From the NCBI GenBank assembly GCA_002430125.1, contig DJBQ01000189.1:1-16110 (forward strand): 16,110 bases of DNA, in the 5' to 3' direction. Below, in pieces: positions 7,074 through 15,090 of this stretch. The DNA comes from Rhodobacterales bacterium UBA5972 (GTDB lineage Bacteria; Pseudomonadota; Alphaproteobacteria; Rhodobacterales; Rhodobacteraceae). The notes below the pieces were generated by a model. The model did no database searches and was not told the origin of the DNA. It saw only the letters and a list, made by a program, of their open reading frames with translations. Every line of letters starts with the position of its first letter. Positions within the stretch are counted from its first letter, which is position 1. Position numbers and translations under genes: made by a program.

Positions 7074-8870
7074 TCAGTGACTGTTGCGGGGGTGGCCTTT
7101 GCGGGCAATGTCGCGGTAATTGGGGGCGTCGCGCAGAACCATGCCTTTGTCGAACGGTTCCACCATTTCGCGGAAATATTGCTGCCAAGGTGTCTGACTT
7201 GGTGGGCCGGAATACCCGCCGCTTTCAGCCAAACGGACACGTCGCGCCGCCAGTTCGGCAGCATCAACCAAAATATCCGCCGTGCATTTCGTCAGATCAA
7301 TCCGCACGCGATCACCGGTCTTCAAGATCGCCAAACCGCCACCATCGGCAGCTTCGGGGGAAGCATTCAGAATGGACGGCGAGCCTGACGTGCCGGATTG
7401 CCGACCGTCGCCGATGCAGGGCAGTTCGGTGATACCGCGTTCCAGCAGATAGGCCGGCGCGCGCATATTCACCACTTCGGCCCCACCGGGATAGCCTTTT
7501 GGGCCGGTGCCACGCATGAACAAGATGCAGGTTTCGTCGATGTTTTCTGCCGGATTATCGACCCGCGCGTGAAAATCCTCGGGACCGTCAAAAACCACCG
7601 CTCGGCCTTCGAACGCATTCATGTCATTGGGATTTGACAGGTATTTTTCACGAAACGCCGCGCTGATCACGCTGGTTTTCATGATTGCGCTGTCAAAAAG
7701 GTTGCCTTTGAGGTTGATAAAACCGGCATCCGTGCGCATCGGATTTGAAACCGATTTGATCACGTCCAAATTCTCGCTGCGCCGTGTGGCACAGTTTTCT
7801 GCAATGGTTTTTCCGTTCGCTGTCAGGGCATTAGGGTGTGGCAGCAAGCCCGCCGCGAGCAGCTCAGCGACGACTGATGGAACCCCTCCGGCACGGTGGA
7901 AATCTTCACCCAGATACTCGCCTGCGGGCTGCAGATTGACGAGCAATGGGATATGATGCCCGATTTTCTGCCAGTCGTCATTTGTCAGCGGCACATCCAG
8001 ATGCCGCGCAATTCCGTTCAAATGGATCGGGGCATTCGTGGACCCGCCAATTGCCGAATTGACCGCAATCGCATTTTCAAACGCCTCGCGCGTCATGATC
8101 TGGTGGGGGCGCAGATCATCCCACACCATATCGACGATCCTTTTGCCGGTTTCATACGAGATCTGCCCGCGTTCGCGGTAAGGGGCTGGTATAGCGGCGG
8201 AGCCCGGCAGCTGCATGCCCAAAGCCTCGGCCAGCGAGTTCATCGTGGTGGCTGTGCCCATCGTGTTGCAGAACCCAACCGAAGGTGCCGCCGAGGCGAC
8301 AAGATCGGTGAAGCCTTCATCGTCAATCTCGCCCAAGGCATGCAGTTCGCGGGCTTTCCAGATTATGGTGCCTGAACCGGTTCGTTCGCCTTTGAACCAA
8401 CCGTTCAGCATCGGGCCAACCGACAAAGCAATCGCCGGAATGTTGACCGTGGCCGCCGCCATCAACAGCGCAGGTGTGGTCTTGTCACAACCGATATTCA
8501 GGACAACCCCGTCGATTGGGTAACCATACAGTGTTTCGACCAGCGACAGATAGGCAAGGTTGCGATCCAACATCGCCGTCGGGCGCTTGCCGCTTTCCTG
8601 TATCGGGTGAACCGGGATTTCAATCACTGTACCGCCAGCCGCAATGACGCCGTCGCGCACGCGTTTGGACAGTTCGATATGGTGGCGGTTACAGGGGCTA
8701 AGATCGCTGCCGGTTTGCGCAATGCCGATGATCGGTTTGCCCGATTGCAGTTCGCCGCGCGTCAGGCCGTAATTCAGATAGCGTTCAAGATAGAGCGCGT
8801 TCATCTCGGGATCGTCGGGGTTCATGAACCATTGCCGCGATCTGAGGTCTTCCTTTTTGATTTTTGTCAT
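7074..8870 (-). CDS. IlvD/Edd-family aldonate dehydratase (xylonate / L-arabinonate / galactonate type)
   Basis: This 598-residue iron-sulfur dehydratase removes water from an aldonic acid to give a 2-keto-3-deoxy acid. The three cluster cysteines typical of the sugar-acid branch are present: Cys60 in SPCN, Cys128 in GCDKTTPA and Cys201 in GFCNTMGTA, with Lys130 and Asp129 next to the second. [20 protein letters not shown] near the C-terminus provides the serine of the active site. The opening (SRQWF...[30 protein letters not shown]) closely recalls known D-xylonate and L-arabinonate dehydratases rather than the branched-chain amino-acid enzyme IlvD. An upstream in-frame ATG (8897) exists, but 8870 is better: it follows AGGA at a good distance and lies 4 bases after the stop of the SDR gene, with which it forms a two-gene operon. 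The substrate among C5/C6 aldonates is not decidable here. Confidence 0.9.
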   Translation of the reverse strand: MTKIKKEDLRSRQWFMNPDDPEMNALYLERYLNYGLTRGELQSGKPIIGIAQTGSDLSPCNRHHIELSKRVRDGVIAAGGTVIEIPVHPIQESGKRPTAMLDRNLAYLSLVETLYGYPIDGVVLNIGCDKTTPALLMAAATVNIPAIALSVGPMLNGWFKGERTGSGTIIWKARELHALGEIDDEGFTDLVASAAPSVGFCNTMGTATTMNSLAEALGMQLPGSAAIPAPYRERGQISYETGKRIVDMVWDDLRPHQIMTREAFENAIAVNSAIGGSTNAPIHLNGIARHLDVPLTNDDWQKIGHHIPLLVNLQPAGEYLGEDFHRAGGVPSVVAELLAAGLLPHPNALTANGKTIAENCATRRSENLDVIKSVSNPMRTDAGFINLKGNLFDSAIMKTSVISAAFREKYLSNPNDMNAFEGRAVVFDGPEDFHARVDNPAENIDETCILFMRGTGPKGYPGGAEVVNMRAPAYLLERGITELPCIGDGRQSGTSGSPSILNASPEAADGGGLAILKTGDRVRIDLTKCTADILVDAAELAARRVRLAESGGYSGPPSQTPWQQYFREMVEPFDKGMVLRDAPNYRDIARKGHPRNSH

Positions 8871-8874
8871 TGTT

Positions 8875-9621
8875 CTATCCTGACCATCCGCCGTCAATCA
8901 CGTGGGGTTGTCCCGTAATAAAGGCGCTTTCATCGCTTGCCAAATAAACGGCGAGGGCGGCAATTTCTTCGGCTGCGCCCAAACGACCCATCGGTTGGCG
9001 GGCGATAAAGGCTTTCTTTGCTTTCTCATAGTCACCGGTTGCCCGCAGCCTGTCGTGCAAGCTGGGTGTGTCAACGGTTCCCGGGCAGATCGCGTTACAG
9101 CGGATGCCCTTGGTGATATAGTCAGCGGCCACCGATTTAGTGATCCCCAAAATCGCCGCCTTGGTCATGCCATAGACAAACCGATTGGGGGCGCCGATGA
9201 TCGACGAAGCGGCTGAAGACATATTGACAATCGACCCGCCGCCGCGTTCCAGCATCCCGGGCAACACAGCTTTGATCGTGCGGAACATTGAACGGACATT
9301 GAGGTCAAGACCAAACTCCCAATCGGCATCCGTCGCATCCAGAATCGTGCCGCTGTGAACGTATCCGGCGCAGTTAAACAAGATATCCGGCTGCGCACGT
9401 GCGACGCCGGATTGCACGCTTTGGTCGGATCGGACATCCATCTCAAAGGTTTCGATGCCTTTGTGGTTTGTACTGGCCAGCGTCACCAGCGTATCGGCGT
9501 TGATATCAGTCGCAAACACATGCGCACCTTCGGCTGCCATCGCCAAAGCTGTCGCCCGCCCAATGCCCTGACCTGCTGCACTGATCAAAGCGCGTTTTCC
9601 TGCTAGCCGCTGACCTGCCAT
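8875..9621 (-). CDS. Short-chain dehydrogenase, BDH2 / 2-keto-3-deoxy-L-fuconate dehydrogenase-like
   Basis: This 248-residue cytosolic NAD-dependent SDR has the glycine motif AAGQGIG (15-21), NCAG (83-86) in place of NNAG, catalytic Asn108, Ser136, Tyr150 and Lys154 (VYGMTK), and [10 protein letters not shown]. The pattern [10 protein letters not shown]...[26 protein letters not shown] is shared by animal BDH2/DHRS6 and by bacterial 2-keto-3-deoxy-L-fuconate dehydrogenases. Directly upstream of an aldonate dehydratase, oxidation of a 2-keto-3-deoxy acid is the more likely role. The start at 9621 has AGGGA 6 bases upstream. The promoter should lie in the 194-base spacer shared with the divergent denD-like gene. 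The product may feed an oxidative, non-phosphorylating branch that avoids KdgK. Confidence 0.85.
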   Translation of the reverse strand: MAGQRLAGKRALISAAGQGIGRATALAMAAEGAHVFATDINADTLVTLASTNHKGIETFEMDVRSDQSVQSGVARAQPDILFNCAGYVHSGTILDATDADWEFGLDLNVRSMFRTIKAVLPGMLERGGGSIVNMSSAASSIIGAPNRFVYGMTKAAILGITKSVAADYITKGIRCNAICPGTVDTPSLHDRLRATGDYEKAKKAFIARQPMGRLGAAEEIAALAVYLASDESAFITGQPHVIDGGWSG

Positions 9622-9713
9622 TATTTATCCCTGTATCCTATCAGAGTGTTAATCGTGACCGCAAATTCCGGCCATGTCCAGAACCGCGCGCGTCCTTCGG
9701 TCGTATGACCCAA

Positions 9714-9735
9714 AATCAGGTGCTCGCAATCAGGT
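9714..9735. repeat. Direct repeat AATCAGGT, possible regulatory half-sites upstream of denD
   Basis: AATCAGGT occurs at 9714-9721 and again at 9728-9735, 14 bases apart, within the 194-base divergent spacer between the SDR and the denD-like gene. Such spacing could suit a regulator, but the repeat is short and may be chance. No clear -35/-10 pair was identified. Confidence 0.25.
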
Positions 9736-9815
9736 ATTGTTCAAATCAACATTATGTTTTTCCTAAAAGCAATCGTAGGATGAGACCTAAACCGGGAACT
9801 TCTGGATCTGATCGG

Positions 9816-10817
9816 ATGAGCAACATGAGCGATATATTGATTTTCGGCGCAGGCGGCATGGTCGGACAAAAACTGGTTAATCGCATAAGGACCGATGGGA
9901 TTGCCGGCGATAACGGCCACACTTTGACGCTGCACGATATTGCCTTTCCTGCGTCGGGCCAAAATATCGGCAGGCAGGTTGTCGGCGACATCACAGATGC
10001 AGGCCAAATACGATCACTTGTGGCAGAGCGACCTGCGATTATCTTTAATCTTGCGTCTATCGTGTCGGGTGAGGCCGAGGAAAACTTTCCCAAGGGTTGG
10101 GATATCAACATGTTTTCGATGTGGCATTTATTGCAGGCGATCCGCGACGAGCATCTGGCCTCGAGCGGAAGTTATTCGCCCCGGTTGGTTTTCACATCAT
10201 CTATCGCCGTGTTCGGCGGCCCTTATCCCGATGCAATTGACGACGAATTTCTGGCGGCGCCGCAAACCAGTTATGGCGCGCAAAAACTGACCTGCGAAAC
10301 TTTGTTATCTGACTTCAGCCGCAAAGGGTATGTCGATGGAATTTCCCTTAGGTTGCCAACAATTTGTGTGCGTCCGGGAAAGCCGAACAAGGCGGCGTCG
10401 GGTTTCTTTTCGGGGATAATTCGCGAACCTTTAAATGGGCAGACGGCCATTCTGCCAGTCGAGGACACGGTGCGCCACTGGCACGCTTCGCCCCGATCCG
10501 CAGCGGGTTTTCTAACACATGCGGCGACGCTTGATACGGCATTGCTTAACAATCGCCGAGCCCTAAATCTGCCAGGGCTATCGTGCACGGTTGCTGAACA
10601 GATTGAGGCGTTGCGGGATATCGCGGGACAAGACGCGGTTAGCAGGATCGCCTATATTCCCAACCCAGACATCCAGAAAATCGTCGCGGGCTGGCCACGA
10701 AATTTCAATCCTGAACGGTCGCTGGCGCTTGGGTTCAGGGCTGAAAACAGTTTTCGCGAAATCATCGAAACCTATATCGCCGAGGATTTCAACAAGGCCG
10801 ACGGGATCACGATGTAA
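9816..10817 (+). CDS. denD: NAD-dependent epimerase-fold dehydrogenase, DenD-like (D-erythronate dehydrogenase family)
   Basis: About 333 residues with an extended-SDR Rossmann fold. GAGGMVGQKL lies near the N-terminus, followed by NLASIVSGEAEENF, FTSSIAVFGGP, the catalytic SYGAQK pair, and the family-specific run RLPTICVRPGKPN..ASGFFSGIIREPL. This pattern matches the D-erythronate dehydrogenase group, which oxidises C4 sugar acids at C2 or C3 with NAD. The frame is open from 9705, but homologues begin directly at the Rossmann strand, so I choose the ATG at 9816 (MSNMSDILIFGAGG); 9825 is an alternative. Neither has a strong ribosome-binding site. It is divergent from the SDR/dehydratase pair and is followed 291 bases later by the UxaA-like dehydratase on the same strand. 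The other genes of the tetronate pathway (kinase, aldolase) are not in the window, so its substrate may differ. Confidence 0.82.
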   Translation: MSNMSDILIFGAGGMVGQKLVNRIRTDGIAGDNGHTLTLHDIAFPASGQNIGRQVVGDITDAGQIRSLVAERPAIIFNLASIVSGEAEENFPKGWDINMFSMWHLLQAIRDEHLASSGSYSPRLVFTSSIAVFGGPYPDAIDDEFLAAPQTSYGAQKLTCETLLSDFSRKGYVDGISLRLPTICVRPGKPNKAASGFFSGIIREPLNGQTAILPVEDTVRHWHASPRSAAGFLTHAATLDTALLNNRRALNLPGLSCTVAEQIEALRDIAGQDAVSRIAYIPNPDIQKIVAGWPRNFNPERSLALGFRAENSFREIIETYIAEDFNKADGITM

Positions 10818-11108
10818 GTCCGGTTTACCTTAAAATTGCGACCGGGGACGCGGGCGCTTGATAATCTGACGCGAAAGATCGCGGCTTGGCCGGTTGCATG
10901 CGAGGGACAGGTGCCACCACCGTACACGGATATCGGCGTTGCTTTTGGGTTGGTCTGGGGCAGCCTGAAGCGGAAGTTAGAATCCATTGGGGCCATCTTT
11001 TGGGTAGCCTCTTGCGCGGCAGCACGACACACGTAAACCACTTGCCAATGCACAGCATATTCCGCAATGTCGCCGAAATTCCAGCAGGCCTTATTGCCCG
11101 GAGCCCGA
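10818..11108. other. Intergenic stretch between denD-like and uxaA-like genes
   Basis: This 291-base spacer is long for two co-oriented genes. The short frames in it match no family I recognise, and I see no clear hairpin terminator. It may hold a separate promoter for the dehydratase or the remains of a lost small gene. Confidence 0.4.
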
Positions 11109-12611
11109 ATGCCGCTTATCCGTCTCAATCCCGGCGACAATGTTGCAGTTACAACCACGCGACTAGACGTCGGCGCGACTGATCAGGGCATTACTGCCTG
11201 CGACACGATTCCGGTTGGTCACAAGATCGCGCTTGCGGAAATTCCCGTCGGCGGTGCTGTGCGCAAATACGCACAGACGATTGGTTACGCCCGGCAGAAT
11301 ATCGCGAAAGGTGCGCATGTTCACACGCATAACCTTGATTTTCGCGCGGTCGAGGTGGACTATAGTTTTGCAACCAATATTGCCAAAGCGGATTCACCGG
11401 TCACCCAGGATACGTTCATGGGGTATCGACGGGAAAATGGCGATGTCGGGACACGCAATTTTATCGCGATTGTAACGTCGGTCAACTGCTCGGCTACTGC
11501 TGCCCGGATGATTGCGTCTTCGTTTACGCCCGAAGATTTGGCGCCCTATCCTAATGTGGACGGGATTGTCGCTTTTGTGCACGGCACTGGCTGCGGAATG
11601 GCCGACAACGGCGACGGGTTTGAGGCCTTGCAACGTGTGATGTGGGGCTATGCAAAGCATCCAAACCATGCGGGCGTTGTGATGGTTGGGCTGGGCTGCG
11701 AGATGAACCAGATCGACTGGTTGCTTGAGGCCTATGGTCTTAAGCAGGGCCCGCTGTTTCAGACGATGAATATTCAGACGGTTGCCGGGTTGCGGCGCAC
11801 AATCGAACTTGGCCGCCAGAAAGTGCGGGCAATGCTGCCGCTTGCCAATGCGTTTGAACGCACACCCTGCCCGGCCTCTGCGCTGAAAGTTGCCTTGCAA
11901 TGCGGGGGCTCGGACGCGTGGTCTGGGATCACTGCAAATCCGGCCCTTGGAAATGCGTGCGACCGTTTGGTGGCGCAAGGCGGGACCGGCGTGTTGGCAG
12001 AAACTCCGGAAATTTATGGTGCGGAACATTTGTTGACGGCCCGCGCGCAAGATCGCGCGACCGGTGAAAAGCTGATCGCCCTGATCCGCTGGTGGGAAGA
12101 TTACACGCACCGCAACAAAGGCTCGATGGACAACAACCCAAGCCCCGGAAACAAGGCCGGTGGATTGACGACGATCCTGGAAAAGTCACTGGGTGCTGCC
12201 GCCAAAGGTGGAACGACGCCTTTAACCGGCGTTTACAAATACGCAGAACCTGTGCGGGCGAAAGGCTTTGTGTTTATGGACAGCCCGGGATACGACCCGG
12301 CCAGCGTGACCGGTCAAATTGCCGGCGGCTGCAACCTTGTATGCTTTACCACCGGGCGTGGCAGCGCGTTTGGTTCGAAACCCGCGCCAACTATCAAGAT
12401 CGCGACCAACACCGATATGGCAACCCGAATGGCCGAGGACATGGATATCGACGCTGGTCGGGTTTTGTCGGCGGGTCTGAGTGTCGAAGCTATGGGTGGC
12501 GAAATTTACCAGTTCATGTTGCGCGTTGCCAGTGGCGAGCAGACCAAATCCGAAGCGCAAGGTCTGGGAGATTTCGAATTTGTTCCCTGGCAAATCGGGG
12601 CAGTGATGTAA
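11109..12611 (+). CDS. uxaA: UxaA-family hydro-lyase (altronate/galactarate dehydratase type) with SAF domain
   Basis: A 500-residue dehydratase of the UxaA/GarD family, which dehydrates hexonates or hexarates to 2-keto-3-deoxy acids with a metal or iron cofactor. The first ~80 residues form an SAF domain (LNPGDNVAVTT, ITACDTIPVGHKIAL). The hydro-lyase domain follows, with GYRRENGDVGTRN, GCGMADNGDGF, VGLGCEMNQ, ALQCGGSDAWSGITANPALG, a short IYGAEHLLT, and near the end CNLVCFTTGRGSAFG with conserved cysteines. The frame is open from 11067, but the ATG at 11109 has GGAG 5 bases upstream and matches the usual start of the SAF domain. No lesion is visible. Altronate is the textbook substrate. With DenD- and IlvD-type neighbours, another aldonate or aldarate is equally possible. 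Confidence 0.88.
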   Translation: MPLIRLNPGDNVAVTTTRLDVGATDQGITACDTIPVGHKIALAEIPVGGAVRKYAQTIGYARQNIAKGAHVHTHNLDFRAVEVDYSFATNIAKADSPVTQDTFMGYRRENGDVGTRNFIAIVTSVNCSATAARMIASSFTPEDLAPYPNVDGIVAFVHGTGCGMADNGDGFEALQRVMWGYAKHPNHAGVVMVGLGCEMNQIDWLLEAYGLKQGPLFQTMNIQTVAGLRRTIELGRQKVRAMLPLANAFERTPCPASALKVALQCGGSDAWSGITANPALGNACDRLVAQGGTGVLAETPEIYGAEHLLTARAQDRATGEKLIALIRWWEDYTHRNKGSMDNNPSPGNKAGGLTTILEKSLGAAAKGGTTPLTGVYKYAEPVRAKGFVFMDSPGYDPASVTGQIAGGCNLVCFTTGRGSAFGSKPAPTIKIATNTDMATRMAEDMDIDAGRVLSAGLSVEAMGGEIYQFMLRVASGEQTKSEAQGLGDFEFVPWQIGAVM

Positions 12612-12719
12612 GGCCAAGCGGTCGCATTCCCGGATTGATGACGCGATCACGGCTGGTGCAATCAAAGGAACCGGCGCCTGCGGTTGTTGCGAGCAGCGAT
12701 TTCGTTCCTTTGCTTAGGG

Positions 12720-13019
12720 TCAAAGACGCAAATGTGAAATTGCGTATGTGCGGGCGACAAAAGCGGCCATCCTGTCGGTTATTTGCGAGGCGACCGGAAT
12801 GAAGGCACCCATGGTCAGCTGAGCTGTCACTTCACCCTTGTCCACCAACGGCATCAAAGAGTTCCAAACAGCAGGCGCTCGGTCGCGAATCAGCCGCGCC
12901 ATATAAATGGTAGCTTCCACATCCGCCAAAGCGTCGTGGGCGTTTTCATGCGCGAACCCGTTTTCGGGAGCCAAAGTGTCCAGCCGCAGCGTTGGCTTAC
13001 CTTTGGCGCTGATGCCCAT
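12720..13019 (-). pseudogene. sbcB: Exonuclease I (sbcB) fragment
   Basis: About 75 codons match the end of the exonuclease domain of exonuclease I: LRLDTLAPENGFAHENAHDALADVEATIYMARLIRDRAP. It contains the ExoIII motif H(x4)D equivalent within HENAHDALAD. A full enzyme has about 470 residues. The N-terminal three motifs and the whole C-terminal SH3-like and helical regions are missing. The upstream frame is stopped immediately beyond 13019, where the sequence changes into the HNH gene on the other strand. Downstream, after about VASQI, the resemblance ends and the frame stops at 12720. It cannot encode a working nuclease. Its truncation at the junction suggests that inserted or rearranged DNA replaced the rest of the gene. 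Confidence 0.75.
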
Positions 13020-13830
13020 CGTCTATTCAGATGTCACTCTGCCATGCCCTTGCTTGGATGATATCCCTGCGGTGATGCAAGGTACGGTGAAAGCACTTTC
13101 TGAATACTTGTTTGGGCAACTTGGTGAGATCAAAGAAGGCGGTAAAGCGCTGAGGGATATCCAGTTCGAAATCTGCCAAAACCACGGCGTTAGAATTTGC
13201 CCATATTGTGGATTGGACTATTTTCAGCCGGTAGGAACAAAGCGAAGTGCCTTAGATCACTTAATGCCGATTTCGAAGTATCCGTTTGTGTCAGCGGATT
13301 TCAAAAATCTACCTCCGACATGTCATTCTTGTAACTCACTCTATAAGCTCGATCAGGACATCTTGTTTGATGAAGCAGGAGCGCGCCGTCCTTGCTCAGA
13401 CCCATATGCCGGACCAGTCTATCGGCTTAACTTGAATGGGAGCGCGTTCGGTGAAGGAAATGAAGTGCAGGGTTTCATCTTGCCGAGATGGCAAATTCAC
13501 TTTGATGGTCCCACTGCCCAACAGGCAGAAACGTGGGATGCAGTTTATAAGATAAAATCCAGGCTTGTCTCAAATTTGGACGCAGACCTTTTGTCTTGGG
13601 TCAAGCATTTTGCTTTGTGGTTTGTTAAAGAAATTGGGGTTGGAAAGTCGCCGGATGTAGTGGCCGAAACGTTGCCTCGATATATTGAAAACGTCATTCA
13701 AGACAATTTCGAAGATCGTGCATTTCTTAAGGCCGAAGCATTCAGGTTCTTGAGCCATAGTTGTGCTGATCCGATCAACGGGAATGAGATCAAAGAGTGG
13801 CTTTGGGGGTTTGTTGAGTACGCTGTGTAG
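13012..13830 (+). CDS. HNH endonuclease with zinc-binding cysteine pairs, probably 5'-truncated
   Basis: About 272 residues from the first usable ATG. The core is an HNH nuclease: CPYCG (Cys63, Cys66), LDHLMPISKYPF with the catalytic histidine His83, NLPPTCHSCNS with Asn99, Cys104, Cys107 and Asn108. The four cysteines would bind structural zinc. The C-terminal ~150 residues are a helical region with no match that I recognise. Base composition drops to about 45% GC in sampled lines, below the neighbours, a sign of transfer. No ribosome-binding site precedes 13012 or the next ATG at 13075. The in-frame stretch upstream to 12907 is only the antisense of the sbcB fragment. The gene's own N-terminus, and perhaps a partner gene, seem to have been lost at the junction near 13020. 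Such HNH proteins often act in restriction or phage defence; here that is only possible. Confidence 0.72.
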   Translation: MPIVYSDVTLPCPCLDDIPAVMQGTVKALSEYLFGQLGEIKEGGKALRDIQFEICQNHGVRICPYCGLDYFQPVGTKRSALDHLMPISKYPFVSADFKNLPPTCHSCNSLYKLDQDILFDEAGARRPCSDPYAGPVYRLNLNGSAFGEGNEVQGFILPRWQIHFDGPTAQQAETWDAVYKIKSRLVSNLDADLLSWVKHFALWFVKEIGVGKSPDVVAETLPRYIENVIQDNFEDRAFLKAEAFRFLSHSCADPINGNEIKEWLWGFVEYAV

Positions 13831-14035
13831 TATGAATGAACTCTAGACGAGCGACTCCCGGGGCTTCGATTCTCAATAACTAATCCACCAGTTGCAACGC
13901 TGCGATGCAGCAATCACATTGAAGCCATTCGTGCACGGTCCAGCGATTGGGTCAAAATAATGTTTTTCGCGAGAATTTTGCGGTCCACTATATGAGGTCT
14001 GGCTTGACCTCTGAGCTGGTTTTGAAATACCTAAA

Positions 14036-14070
14036 AGGGGAGCGTTTTGTCATGGCAGAACGCTACCCCT
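14036..14070 (-). terminator. Likely rho-independent terminator for the fasciclin gene
   Basis: A long stem of about 14 pairs (AGGGGAGCGTTTTG against CAGAACGCTACCCCT, with one bulged A and one G-U pair) closes a 6-base loop. Read on the minus strand, the GC-rich side ends in CCCC followed directly by TTTT. It lies about 125 bases beyond the fasciclin stop codon. Confidence 0.5.
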
Positions 14071-14148
14071 CGCCCTGCTCGTCTCAAGCCGGTTTGTTCT
14101 GACTGCGCCGTCGCGGTTACTAATCCAATTTTTAATTGCGATGGCTGC

Positions 14149-14175
14149 ATTCCGGCCCCTGAATGAGGCCGGAAT
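14149..14175. terminator. Perfect 9-bp hairpin just downstream of the fasciclin gene
   Basis: ATTCCGGCC (14149-14157) pairs with GGCCGGAAT (14167-14175) around a 9-base loop, about 20 bases past the fasciclin stop on the minus strand. No T-run follows on either strand, so it may be an mRNA-stabilising or weak termination hairpin. Confidence 0.4.
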
Positions 14176-14193
14176 TGGCCGTTATTCCCTTTA

Positions 14194-14679
14194 TTACTTA
14201 GGGATTAACACCGCATTGATCACATGGATTACGCCGTTTGATGTGTCGATATCTGCAGTAATCACGTCTGCGCCGTCAATCTTTACGCCTGACGTCGCAT
14301 CCACCATCGCAGGCTGGCCATTTAGAGTTGCCACTTCCATTTTTTTGCCTGCGATGTCTGCCGACGTCACTTTGCCAGCAAGGACATGATAGGTAAGGAT
14401 CGAAACCAGCTTGTCCTTATTCTCAGGCTTAAGCAACATCTCAACTGTACCAGACGGCAATGCCGCAAAGGCGTCATCCGTTGGAGCGAATACCGTAAAC
14501 GGGCCATCGCCTTTAAGTACTTCAACCAAACCTGCCGCGCCAAGAGCCGCAACAAGCGTGTTAAAAGTTCCGGCCTCTACTGCTGTATCAACGACATCTT
14601 TCTTATAGCCAGAACCAGCAAAAGCTTGAATTGCAACGACGGAAGCAAGGGCGACGGCGATAAAAGTTCTACGGATCAT
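14194..14679 (-). CDS. Secreted fasciclin (FAS1) domain protein
   Basis: A 161-residue exported protein. Residues 1-21 (MIRRTFIAVALASVVAIQAFA) form a clear signal peptide with an Ala-x-Ala-like cleavage site. The rest is one FAS1 domain: DVVDTAVEAGTFNTLVAALGAAGL, the H1 motif FAPTDDAFAALP, YHVLAGKVTSAD, and the H2 motif GVIHVINAVLIP at the very end. FAS1 domains mediate cell adhesion or matrix binding, and small single-domain forms are common in marine and photosynthetic bacteria. The ATG at 14679 is chosen because GAGGAAT lies 6 bases upstream and the signal peptide starts there. The frame is open further to 14760, but that region reads as non-native. The gene stands alone, flanked by the HNH gene and an IS6 remnant. 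Confidence 0.92.
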   Translation of the reverse strand: MIRRTFIAVALASVVAIQAFAGSGYKKDVVDTAVEAGTFNTLVAALGAAGLVEVLKGDGPFTVFAPTDDAFAALPSGTVEMLLKPENKDKLVSILTYHVLAGKVTSADIAGKKMEVATLNGQPAMVDATSGVKIDGADVITADIDTSNGVIHVINAVLIPK

Positions 14680-14766
14680 GATATTCCTCATTTTTGATTG
14701 CCACACCGTTATTGGTGAAGTCGGAGTGAATACGAGGAGACTTTGCAGACGGATCATCACTGCAGA

Positions 14767-15090
14767 TCAACTGTCGATGACATAGTTGTGAACCGAGGCG
14801 TGGACGGAGACGAATTTCTGTAAGGTTCGCATGCTGCGGAACCGCTGCATGGCTCGTTCTTGTCGTCGAAACGGCCCCTTCTCTTGGTTTGCAAACAAAC
14901 CACTGCCAGGCAATGGGTGTGAATTCTCGGCGCGATTGTTCAACCATCGTCCGACCTCTTGTTTATCAACGTTGCCGATTACCTTCATCGTCGCACCATA
15001 TGAGCGGAGTAGATCGGTCACGATGACATCGCGTCGGACCAAAGCAATGCAACAGCAGAGAGCCTTTGACTGCGCGGATGCGGACCGCTA
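14767..15090 (-). pseudogene. IS6-family transposase remnant
   Basis: The C-terminal half of a DDE transposase of the IS6 family is recognisable: DVIVTDLLRSYGA with the second catalytic aspartate, GRWLNNRAENSH with the catalytic glutamate, then PFRRQERAMQRFRSMRTLQKFVSVHASVHN. The N-terminal half with the first aspartate is missing: in frame, the sequence is stopped at 15088-15090. The usual ending after VHNHFN is also absent, replaced by YVIDS and a stop at 14767. Between NRAENSH and PFRRQERAM, where the family normally continues without a gap, 14 extra residues (14875-14916) are present. No terminal inverted repeats of an IS6 element are evident, so it is a fossil and cannot move. Confidence 0.82.
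14886..14901. repeat. Inverted repeat GGTTTG-CAAA-CAAACC inside the IS6 remnant insert
   Basis: A perfect 6-bp stem with a 4-base loop lies inside the 42-base stretch (14875-14916) that interrupts the transposase. It may be the trace of an inserted small element. Confidence 0.4.

Larger units (their letters stand above)
13831..14193. other. Intergenic region with hairpins between HNH and fasciclin genes
   Basis: No coding frame is convincing in these 363 bases. It holds a GAGGTC/GACCTC hairpin (13994-14011), a strong hairpin at 14036-14070, and a perfect 9-bp stem ATTCCGGCC/GGCCGGAAT (14149-14175). The last two lie downstream of the minus-strand fasciclin gene. Confidence 0.5.

Noticed and set aside
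8871..8897. Earlier start of the aldonate dehydratase
   Set aside because: It would overlap the SDR gene end; the ATG at 8870 has an AGGA site and normal family N-terminus.
9705..9815. N-terminal extension of the DenD-like protein
   Set aside because: The extra 37 residues do not resemble the family, whose members start at the Rossmann strand.
12907..13011. N-terminal extension of the HNH protein
   Set aside because: These codons are the antisense of the sbcB fragment and look unlike protein; the HNH sequence begins after about 13012.
14680..14760. Longer N-terminus of the fasciclin protein
   Set aside because: The ATG at 14679 has a good ribosome-binding site and begins a standard signal peptide; an extension would bury it.
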